From contig MEFP01000030.1 of assembly GCA_001725155.1 (NCBI GenBank), forward strand, positions 310,001-374,000: a stretch of 64,000 nt of DNA. Direction: 5' to 3'. This document shows positions 44,691 through 53,611 of the stretch, in pieces. The DNA is from Lysobacteraceae bacterium SCN 69-320 (GTDB lineage: Bacteria > Pseudomonadota > Gammaproteobacteria > Xanthomonadales > Rhodanobacteraceae). The first letter of the stretch is position 1; every line of letters starts with the position of its first letter. Both the position numbers and the translations under genes were made by a program. The notes under the pieces are model-generated. The model searched no databases, had not been told where the DNA came from, and worked only from the letters and a program-made list of their open reading frames with translations.

Positions 44691-45608
44691 TCACTCGCCT
44701 TCCGCATGGCCCGGCTCGGCGCCCGTCGCGCCGCCGAGTCGCTGCGCGAGCGCATAGGCGTCGAACGGCGCGCGTACCTTGACGTCGTTGTCGAAGAAAC
44801 AGAAGACGTCACGCGGTCGTCTGGCTACCCGCGTGCGCGTGATGCGGCGAGCATCGGCCGGCTGCACGCCGCGGCGCTAGGCGCGGATGCGGCGAGCCCA
44901 GACATCCAGCGCAGCGGCGCCGTAGCCGCTCGCATACAGCTCGCGGTCACCGTGCAGGCGCAGGTAGACGAAATCTGCAGTGACTTCCTCGATCATTGGC
45001 CAGCGTCCGGCGGTGTCGGCAACGACGAGCGCCACCTGGTGTTCGCGCAGCTGTTCGATGAACGCGGCTTCGCAGAAGCTCGGATGGCGGATCTCGACCG
45101 CATGGCGCAGCGGCGCTTCGTGCAGACGCGGCAGCGCCGTGCGACCGCGCAGCCGGTCCGTGTCGCGGCGCCGCGCCAGGGTCAGCGCCTGCGCCGTCGT
45201 CTGCGGCAGCAGGGTGAGGAAGTCGGTGAAGCGCTGCGCGTCATAGCGCAGGCTCGGCGGAAACTGCCAGAGTATCGGCCCGAGGCGCTCGCCGAGCGCA
45301 AGCAGGCCCGAAGCGAAAAAGTTGGCCAGCGGCGTTTCAATGTCGCGCAGGCGGCGCACGTGGGTGATGTAGCGCGGCGCCTTGACCGCAAAGACGAAGC
45401 CATCCGGCGTCTGCTGCCGCCAGTCGCGAAAACTCTGCGGCCGCTGCAGGCTGTAGAACGTGCCGTTGATCTCGATCGCTGTGAATGTGCGCGCGGCGTA
45501 ACAGAGCTCGCGCCGCTGGGCCAGTCCGCGCGGATAGAATACGCCGCGCCACGGCGCGTAGCGCCAGCCCGAAATGCCGATGAATGTGCGGCCGCTGCGT
45601 GGCTTCAT
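44691..45608 (-). pseudogene. DUF72 family protein interrupted by one in-frame TAG
   Basis: The first 243 codons encode most of a DUF72 TIM-barrel protein (FIGISGWRYAPWRGVFYPRG at the start, FTAIEINGTFYSLQ, HAVEIRHPSF, FVYLRLHGDRELY). The frame then meets TAG at 44877-44879. Reading on in the same frame for 62 codons gives the missing family C-terminus, including PRDVFCFFDNDVKVRAPFDA and ALAQRL, ending at TGA 44691. The stop replaces a position that is usually Trp (ARRIRA-W), so a single TGG to TAG change is the simplest cause. Without the tail the barrel would lack its last elements. Readthrough or a sequencing error cannot be excluded. Confidence 0.8.
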
Positions 45609-45738
45609 GGCGATGCTGCTGCACGAGCCGTGCCGGCGCAGGGCAATACTTGAGCACGACATGGGAAACCGCGACCTTGTGCGCCGCGGCCGGTCGCCGC
45701 AGGTCGGCGTCGACCGGGAGATCAGGGGGAATCGAAGG

Positions 45739-46467
45739 ATGGCTCTGTCACGCTGGAGCTGGGCGGCGTTCAACGCGCTGCAGCTCGTATTCACGCTGCT
45801 GTGGACGGCCGGCTGGATCACGCTCGCGCTGCTCGTGCTGCTGGTCACGCGCCGTCGGCATCTGCCGCTGCGCATGGCGGCGCGCTGCTGGGCGCCGGGG
45901 CTGCTGCGCGGCTCGGGCGCGCGACTGGTCGTGCGCGGCCTCGATCGCGTCGACTGGAGCCGGCCGCACGTGCTGGTCGCGAATCACCAGTCGATGATCG
46001 ACATCTGCGCGCTGTTCCGCGCCGTGCCGGTGCCGCTGCAGTTCCTGCTCAAGCAGGAGCTGTCCAGGGTGCCCTTCGTCGGCGCCTATGCGCGCGCGAT
46101 GGGCATGATCTTCGTCGAGCGCAGCAGCGCGCGCGAGGCGACGCGGCGCATGCGGTCAGCCGCAGAGCTCGTGAAGGCCGGCGCCACGCTGTGCGTGTTT
46201 CCCGAAGGCACGCGCAGCCGCGACGGCGAGGTGCTCCCGTTCAAGAGCGGCGCATTCCAGGTCGCGCTCGATGCGGGCGCCGACGTGGTGCCGGTCGCGA
46301 TCGAAGGCTCGGGCAAGGTGCTGAGCCTGTCCGGTATGTTCCGGGTGCGGCCCGGCACGATCACGCTGACCTTCGGCACGCCGCTGCACAGCGCGCAGGC
46401 CGACCGCCAGGCGCTCGCGCAGCAGGCGCGCGACAGTGTGATTGCGCTCAAGCGTGAGGCGGCTTGA
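45739..46467 (+). CDS. plsC: 1-acyl-glycerol-3-phosphate acyltransferase (PlsC family)
   Basis: A 242-aa enzyme of phospholipid synthesis that acylates lysophosphatidate at the inner membrane. It has an N-terminal membrane helix (LQLVFTLLWTAGWITLALLV), the catalytic NHQSMID (HX4D), FVERSS and the FPEGTRSRDG motif, then VPVAIEGSG; these are the four PlsC blocks in order. The length is normal. It is transcribed towards rpoD, and repeat copy 3 and the bidirectional terminator lie between them. The symbol reflects the family; other lysophospholipid acyltransferases share these motifs. Confidence 0.92.
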   Translation: MALSRWSWAAFNALQLVFTLLWTAGWITLALLVLLVTRRRHLPLRMAARCWAPGLLRGSGARLVVRGLDRVDWSRPHVLVANHQSMIDICALFRAVPVPLQFLLKQELSRVPFVGAYARAMGMIFVERSSAREATRRMRSAAELVKAGATLCVFPEGTRSRDGEVLPFKSGAFQVALDAGADVVPVAIEGSGKVLSLSGMFRVRPGTITLTFGTPLHSAQADRQALAQQARDSVIALKREAA

Positions 46468-46499
46468 AGCGGGGCTGGCGCCAGCGACGTGCGGAGAAG

Positions 46500-46706
46500 C
46501 GAAACCCCTCCCACCCTTACCCTCCGGCCCGTTGGGCTCCCGGAGTCGCCAGAACCTGCGGTTCTGAGCGGCGACCCGCCCGCCCTTTGAGGGCGCCTCG
46601 AAAAACGCCGAGGTGTCCGCGGCACGGCAACATGCCACTCGCGATCGAGCGCGCAAGCGCTTGATCAGCGCAGACGAGTCCGCACCTGCGCCGGACTCGC
46701 CGGCTT
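46500..46706. repeat. Dispersed intergenic repeat, copy 3 (lacks end hairpin)
   Basis: The arm (46500-46592) has CAGAACCTGCGGTTCTGAGC. The core (46593-46706) starts CCTCGAAAAACGCCGAGG and runs as in copy 1 read from the minus strand up to CCGGACTCGCCGGCTTG, where it stops short of the terminal CCGTCG...CGACGG hairpin. Confidence 0.8.
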
Positions 46707-46763
46707 GAACGGGAGGTTTTTGCGCTTTTGCTTCTGCGATTCCCGATCACCGATTACCGACAG

Positions 46764-46791
46764 AAAAAAGCCCGCGCAAGCGGGCTTTTTT
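46764..46791. terminator. Rho-independent terminator between plsC and rpoD
   Basis: AAAAAAGCCCGC-GCAA-GCGGGCTTTTTT: a GC-rich stem with GCAA loop and T-runs on both strands, so it can end transcripts from either side. It starts eight bases after the rpoD stop codon (minus strand). Confidence 0.93.
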
Positions 46792-46798
46792 CGTCAAC

Positions 46799-48667
<1,869 letters not shown>

Positions 48668-48769
48668 GGGGGCTCGGCTGGGGGCAAGACTTGGGATTAT
48701 AGGTAGCCTGTCAAGGGCGCCCCGGACGGGGACCTGGCCAGGCATAGCGTGTTCTGGCGGGACGGCAGC

Positions 48770-49210
48770 TCAACGGACCTCGAGGCGGAACGTGACCGGA
48801 CCATCGTTCACCAGATGGACCTGCATATGGGCACCGAAACGCCCGGTTTCCACTCCCGGATGGGCGCCGCGCGCCAGTTCGACCAGGCGGTTGAACCAGC
48901 GTTCGGCTTCGGCCGGGGCCGCCGCCGTCGTGAAGCTCGGCCGCATGCCCGAATCCGTGTCGGCCGCCAGGGTGAACTGCGACACCAGCAGCAGGCCACC
49001 GCCGGTGTCGGCGAGCGACCGGTTCATGCGGCCGGCGGCGTCGCCGAACACGCGGTAGCCGAGCAGGCGCTGCAGCATCCGCGCGGTCTGCGCCTCGCCG
49101 TCGCCGGGCTGCACCGCAACCAGCGCGAGCAGCCCCGCACCGATGGCGCCGACCGTCGCACCGTCCACATCCACGCGCGCGGTGCTGACCCGCTGGATCA
49201 GGGCGATCAT
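48770..49210 (-). CDS. dtd: D-aminoacyl-tRNA deacylase
   Basis: A 146-aa enzyme that frees D-amino acids (and glycine from mischarged tRNA-Ala) by hydrolysis. Both signature motifs are present: [14 protein letters not shown] (SQFTL) and [14 protein letters not shown] (NxGPVT), and the start [13 protein letters not shown] is the usual one. It starts 84 bp from the divergent acyltransferase gene. Length and motifs leave no doubt about the family. Confidence 0.97.
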   Translation of the reverse strand: MIALIQRVSTARVDVDGATVGAIGAGLLALVAVQPGDGEAQTARMLQRLLGYRVFGDAAGRMNRSLADTGGGLLLVSQFTLAADTDSGMRPSFTTAAAPAEAERWFNRLVELARGAHPGVETGRFGAHMQVHLVNDGPVTFRLEVR

Positions 49211-49293
49211 CGGCTTCCTCGGGTTTCGGGGGGACGCGATGGTGCTCAAGCATGGCCAGCGGGTCAATCCGGCCGTTACCATTCGCGGTTCGC

Positions 49294-50193
49294 ATGCGCC
49301 TGCCTCTCGCCATCCTGTATTTCCTGCTCCGCCTGGTCGGACGCCTGCCGCTGCGCGTCCTGCACGCACTCGGGGCGCTGCTCGGGGGCCTGTTCTGGTG
49401 GTCGGGCAGCCAGCTGCGCCACCACACCGAAGTGAACTTCCGGTTAATACATACGCAATTCGGGGAAAAGGAACGTCAGCGGACGGCCAAGCGAACGCTG
49501 CGGGAGACCGGCAAGTCGTTCACCGAGATCGCCAGGATCTGGGGCGGCGGCGCGGAACGGGCGCTGGCGCTGGTGCGCGAGGTCGACGGCGAGGACTTGT
49601 TCAATGCCGCGCTCGCTTCGGGCCGTGGCCTGATCATCGCCGCGCCGCACCTGGGCTGCTGGGAGCTGCTGAATTTCTGGCTGTGCAGCCGCACCGCCCT
49701 GGCCATCGTCTATCGCCCGCCGCGCAATCCGGCGCTGGAGCCGCTGCTGCTCAGGGCGCGCGGCGCGCTGAACCCGGAACAGATCCGCGCCGAGGGCGCC
49801 GGCGTGCGCGCGCTGTACAAGCGCCTGCAGGCCGGCGGAGTCGTCGGCATCCTGCCGGATCAGCAGCCCAAGCAGGGCGAAGGCGAGTTCGCGCCGTTCT
49901 TCGGCGTGCCGGCCCTGACCATGGTGCTGGTATCGCGCCTGGCCCAGCGCACTGGCGCAACCGTGCTGTTCGCGTTCGCCGAGCGCCTGCCCCGGGGCCG
50001 CGGCTTTCGCGTGCGCTTCCGCGCCGCGCCGCCGGACATCGCCTCGGAAGACCTGCCGCGCGCGGTTGCGGCGCTGAACCGCGGCGTCGAGGACTGCGTC
50101 AATCTGGCCTTCGACCAGTATCAGTGGCATTACAAGCGCTTCCAGTACCGGCCGGACCCGAACGAGCCGAATCCGTACTGGCGGCCACGCTGA
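49294..50193 (+). CDS. Lipid A/lysophospholipid acyltransferase, LpxL/HtrB family
   Basis: A 299-aa enzyme starting [20 protein letters not shown], a membrane helix as in LpxL. The active site is AAPHLGCWE (HX4E), followed by IVYRPPRNP, then [13 protein letters not shown] and AFAERLPRG, in the family order. It adds a secondary acyl chain to lipid A or a related lipid at the inner membrane. The end ([15 protein letters not shown]) is the usual W-x-Y-KRF signature. Which acyl chain it adds cannot be read from sequence. Confidence 0.93.
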   Translation: MRLPLAILYFLLRLVGRLPLRVLHALGALLGGLFWWSGSQLRHHTEVNFRLIHTQFGEKERQRTAKRTLRETGKSFTEIARIWGGGAERALALVREVDGEDLFNAALASGRGLIIAAPHLGCWELLNFWLCSRTALAIVYRPPRNPALEPLLLRARGALNPEQIRAEGAGVRALYKRLQAGGVVGILPDQQPKQGEGEFAPFFGVPALTMVLVSRLAQRTGATVLFAFAERLPRGRGFRVRFRAAPPDIASEDLPRAVAALNRGVEDCVNLAFDQYQWHYKRFQYRPDPNEPNPYWRPR

Positions 50194-50290
50194 ACGGCGC
50201 AGCGGTTGCGGTTATTGTTCGGCCCGTCTGCCCGGCCGCGTTTTCCGCCGGCTGCCGCCCCGCTCCTGTCGACTGCCACGATCGCCGCCC

Positions 50291-51403
50291 ATGTCCAGCA
50301 TCGAAACCGCCGCCTCGCGCCTGCGCGACCTGGTCCATTCCGCCACCGCGGGCCTGGTCGGCCGCGAGCAGATCGCCGAGCTCATCGTCCTGGCCGCCGT
50401 CGCACGGGAGCACGTACTGATCATCGGTCCGCCCGGCACGGCCAAGAGCGCCGTCGTGCGGCGCGTGGCCCGCGCCGTCGGCGGGCGCTATTTCGAATAT
50501 CTGCTCGGCCGCTTCACAGAGCCCAGCGAATTGTTCGGCGCAGTCGACCTGCGCAAGCTGCGCGAGGGCACGGTGGAGACCGACGTCACCGGCATGCTGC
50601 CCGAGGCCGAGATCGCCTTCCTGGATGAGGTCTTCCTGGGCTCCACCGCGATCCTCAACACCCTGCTCGGCATCCTCAACGAGCGCCGCTTCCGCCGCGG
50701 CCACACCCAGCAGAACTGTCCGCTGCGGGTCTGCGTCGGCGCGGCCAATGCGCTGCCCGAGGACGAATCCCTGGCCGCGTTCGCCGACCGCTTCCTGCTG
50801 CACGCCTTCGTCGATCCGGTACCCGATCACCAGCTCGAGGCCCTGCTTGCCGGCGGCTGGCAGTCCGAGCGCGAGGAGTCGCCGCACTGCGCCGACCTCG
50901 GCGACGTGGACCGGCTCAGCCGCGAGGTGCTACAGGTACGCCTGGACGGCGTGCGCGGATTGCTGGCCGACGCCGTGCGGCGCCTGCGCGCGGCCGGGCT
51001 GGGCCTGTCGGACCGGCGCATCGTCAAGGCCCAGCGCCTGATCGCCGCCGCGGCGGTGCTGGCCGGGCGCGATGCGGCCCAGGCCGCCGACCTGTGGCCG
51101 CTGTTCTACGTGCTGCCCACGCGCGAAGCCCAGACCAGCGCCCAGGACGTGCTGCGCGACAGCCTCGCCGCCGCGGCCAATCCGACCTTGCGCGCGGCGG
51201 TCGAAGCCGCGGCAATGCAGCCGCCCTCGCGCACGGCGCGCCTGATCGACGCGGCGCGGCAATGCCTGGCCGGGGAAGCCGACGCCCCCCGCCTCGAAGC
51301 GGTGCTGCGCGAAATCGACGCGAATTTCACCGCCGACACCTTGCCCGCAGCGCTGGCCGGCCTGCGCCGGGAACTGAGCGCCCGCGTCGGCGCCAGCCTG
51401 TGA
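50291..51403 (+). CDS. MoxR-type AAA+ ATPase of a MoxR-vWA-beta-propeller system
   Basis: A 370-aa MoxR/RavA-like ATPase: IIGPPGTAKSAVVRR (Walker A, about 40-54), LLGRFTEPSELFG, AFLDEVFLGSTAILNTLL (Walker B), GAANALPEDESL (sensor 1) and AFADRFLLHAFVDP (arginine finger). The C-terminal lid is helical. MoxR ATPases work with vWA proteins to insert cofactors or remodel complexes. Here the stop codon overlaps the GTG start of the next gene by two bases, beginning a four-gene unit. In comparative work such sets (MoxR, vWA, beta-propeller) were proposed to be conflict or regulatory systems. Confidence 0.93.
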   Translation: MSSIETAASRLRDLVHSATAGLVGREQIAELIVLAAVAREHVLIIGPPGTAKSAVVRRVARAVGGRYFEYLLGRFTEPSELFGAVDLRKLREGTVETDVTGMLPEAEIAFLDEVFLGSTAILNTLLGILNERRFRRGHTQQNCPLRVCVGAANALPEDESLAAFADRFLLHAFVDPVPDHQLEALLAGGWQSEREESPHCADLGDVDRLSREVLQVRLDGVRGLLADAVRRLRAAGLGLSDRRIVKAQRLIAAAAVLAGRDAAQAADLWPLFYVLPTREAQTSAQDVLRDSLAAAANPTLRAAVEAAAMQPPSRTARLIDAARQCLAGEADAPRLEAVLREIDANFTADTLPAALAGLRRELSARVGASL

Positions 51404-51810
51404 ACTGGGACTGGCAGGCCGAGTCCGAGCCGCCGCCGCCCTGCGGCGTGCTCGGTCTCGGCGCCGCCGCGCGCCGGCTCTGGCAGCGGACCCAGGTCGC
51501 GGACAAGGCCGGCACGGTCTGGCGCATCGCCGCGCACGCCGACCTGCTGCTGATCGCCGGCGAGGCCGACACCCTGCCCTGGTGCGAAGGCGCGCTGTAC
51601 GTCGCGCCGCGGACCGAGGCTGCCGAGCTCTGGCTGCCGACCACGCAGCGGCCGACGGCGCCGCTGGACCTGCTGCTGCGCGCGGTGCAGCGCCGCCACG
51701 GCGCGCGCAGCTATCTGCTGCTGCGCGAGCCGGCGCAACTCGTCGCGCTGGACCGGCTGCAGCCGGCCACGCCCGACAGCTTTGCCGCGATTGCGGCAAG
51801 GTGGAACTGA
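51400..51810 (+). CDS. Small partner protein of the MoxR system (bpX-type)
   Basis: The GTG start overlaps the end of the MoxR gene. The 136-aa product opens with NWDWQAESEPPPPCGVLGLGA and has a short beta-rich stretch (ADLLLIAGEADTLPWCEGA, ALYVAPRTEAAELWLPT) and a helix with LDLLLRAVQRRHG. Small, poorly conserved proteins of this sort sit second in MoxR-vWA-beta-propeller systems and have been given bpX names; I cannot say which type this is. No enzyme motif is visible. Overlap with both neighbours makes a shared complex likely. Confidence 0.75.
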   Translation: MNWDWQAESEPPPPCGVLGLGAAARRLWQRTQVADKAGTVWRIAAHADLLLIAGEADTLPWCEGALYVAPRTEAAELWLPTTQRPTAPLDLLLRAVQRRHGARSYLLLREPAQLVALDRLQPATPDSFAAIAARWN

Positions 51811-51814
51811 TCCG

Positions 51815-53611
51815 ATGGAACTGCCGCTGCCGTTGCAGCCCTGGCGCCGCTACCTGAGCTGGTTCGACGCCGGCCTGGCCGAAGCGCTCGGCGATCTGCT
51901 GCGCCGCCTGCAGCCGCTGCTCGGCCCGGCCGAGACGCGCCACGGCCTCGGCGAGCTGGAGCCCGACGGCATCGACGACCTGCGCCGGCGCGGCGGCTAT
52001 GCCCGGCTGCTGCTCAGCGAATGGGCCCTGGCCGACGTCGAGCCCGACGAATTCCTGCGCCGCGCGGCCAGCAACGAGCATCTGTTCCTGGCGCCGCGCC
52101 TCGTGCGCAGCCGCAGCGACCTGACCGTGGTCGCGCTGTTCGACGCCGGCCCCGGCCAGCTCGGTGCGCCGCGGCTGGTACACCTCGCACTGGCCATCGC
52201 GCTGGCGCAGCGCGCCGAGCAACTGGGCGCTCGCCTGCTCTGGGGCTGTCTGCAGCAATCCGAGGCGCTGGTGCCGCTGCAGCAGGCCGAGCACCTGCAG
52301 CAGCTGCTGAACGCACGCAGCCTGCAGCAGCCGGACACACGCTCGCTGGCGCACTGGCAGGCGCAGATCGCGGCCCTGCCGACCGCACCGGCGGAATGCT
52401 GGCTGATCGGTCCCGAGGACGCCGCGCCGCTGCCGGCGACCCATCGCGCACAGCTGCAGCGCAGCCTCGACGGCGGCGTGAACCTCGTGCTGCGCAGCCG
52501 CCGCCAGCGCCGCGAAGCGCTGCTGCCGCCGCTGCCGCCGGCCGTCGCGACGCACCTGCTCGGCGGCCGCTTCGTGCGCCGCGCGGGCAGTCGCAAGCTC
52601 GTGCACGGCAAGCCGGCACACCGCGTCAGCCTCAAGCAGGCGCCGGTGCTCGACCGCCACGGCGGCAGCGTGATGCTGCCGCTGCTCGACAGCAAGACCC
52701 TGCTCTGCCTGCGCGGAATGCGCGGGCTGCAGGAGCGGCCCGGCCGCATCAACACCGCGCTGATGAGCTGGCGCCGCGGCGCCGAGCTGCTCGCGACCTG
52801 CTTCATCGGCGCTTCGCATGTGGCTGGCGTGGTGCTGCAGGGCCAGCGCCTGCACGCCTGGAACCTCAAGGGCTTCGATCCCTGCCAGCCGTCGTCGGTG
52901 CGCGAGTTCAACCTCGCGCCGGGCCAGGGCAGCTGGCTGCGCTGCGTGTTGCTGCGGCAGGCCCACGGCGACCGCCTGCTGCTGCTCGACCATGCCGGAA
53001 ACCTGTTCGACTGGAGAAGCCGCCGCCTGCGCGAGCGCACGCTGCCGGAGCTGCCGACGCACGCACTGGCCGTGCATGATGCGGGCCCGGATTGCGCCGT
53101 GATCGCCACGGCCACCCTCAACACGCTGCAGCTGCAACGCCTGGCTGCGGACGGCAGTCTGAGCGTGCTGGTCCACATGCCGAACGCCGGAACGCCGCGG
53201 CTGGCCTTCCTGGCCGGCACGCTGGCCGGCGCCGTCTGGAACGGCGCCTGCGCCTGGCGGCGCGAAGGCAGCGACGGCACGGCGCAACGGTGGAATCTGC
53301 TGCATCGCCTCGGCGAGGCGCCCGCGCACGGCAGCCTTGTGAGCCTGCCGCCCGGCGTGCGCGTGCTCGGTCTGGCCGCAGATCCGCAATCCGAACAGGG
53401 CTACGCGCTGCTCGGGCTGGCCACCGATCGCCGCAGCCTGCATCTGTACGCCGCGCAGTCGCGCGAGATCCACCGCGCCGCGACAGCCATCGCCCAGGTC
53501 GGCATCAGCGAGGACGGAACGCGCGTCGCGATGCTCAATCAGGAACGCCGACTGCAGGTGCTCGACATTGCCGGCGGCGAGATCGTGACGGAATTCGGAG
53601 GCGGCGCATGA
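51815..53611 (+). CDS. Fused vWA-like and beta-propeller protein of the MoxR system
   Basis: A 598-aa protein starting MELPLPLQPWRRYLSWFDAG. Residues about 60-240 have the vWA Rossmann pattern (LTVVALFDAGPGQLGAPRLV), but the metal site that is normally DxSxS reads DAGPG, so divalent metal binding is probably lost. From about residue 260 the protein is a run of beta-propeller-like blades (AGVVLQGQRLHAWNLKGFD, RLLLLDHAGNLFDWRSR and more). The join of vWA and propeller in one chain is typical for these ternary systems. It overlaps the next gene by four bases (ATGA). Confidence 0.8.
   Translation: MELPLPLQPWRRYLSWFDAGLAEALGDLLRRLQPLLGPAETRHGLGELEPDGIDDLRRRGGYARLLLSEWALADVEPDEFLRRAASNEHLFLAPRLVRSRSDLTVVALFDAGPGQLGAPRLVHLALAIALAQRAEQLGARLLWGCLQQSEALVPLQQAEHLQQLLNARSLQQPDTRSLAHWQAQIAALPTAPAECWLIGPEDAAPLPATHRAQLQRSLDGGVNLVLRSRRQRREALLPPLPPAVATHLLGGRFVRRAGSRKLVHGKPAHRVSLKQAPVLDRHGGSVMLPLLDSKTLLCLRGMRGLQERPGRINTALMSWRRGAELLATCFIGASHVAGVVLQGQRLHAWNLKGFDPCQPSSVREFNLAPGQGSWLRCVLLRQAHGDRLLLLDHAGNLFDWRSRRLRERTLPELPTHALAVHDAGPDCAVIATATLNTLQLQRLAADGSLSVLVHMPNAGTPRLAFLAGTLAGAVWNGACAWRREGSDGTAQRWNLLHRLGEAPAHGSLVSLPPGVRVLGLAADPQSEQGYALLGLATDRRSLHLYAAQSREIHRAATAIAQVGISEDGTRVAMLNQERRLQVLDIAGGEIVTEFGGGA

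Noticed and set aside
44877-44879. TAG considered as the true end of the DUF72 gene
   Set aside because: The following in-frame 62 codons encode the family's conserved C-terminus, so the natural end is at 44691.
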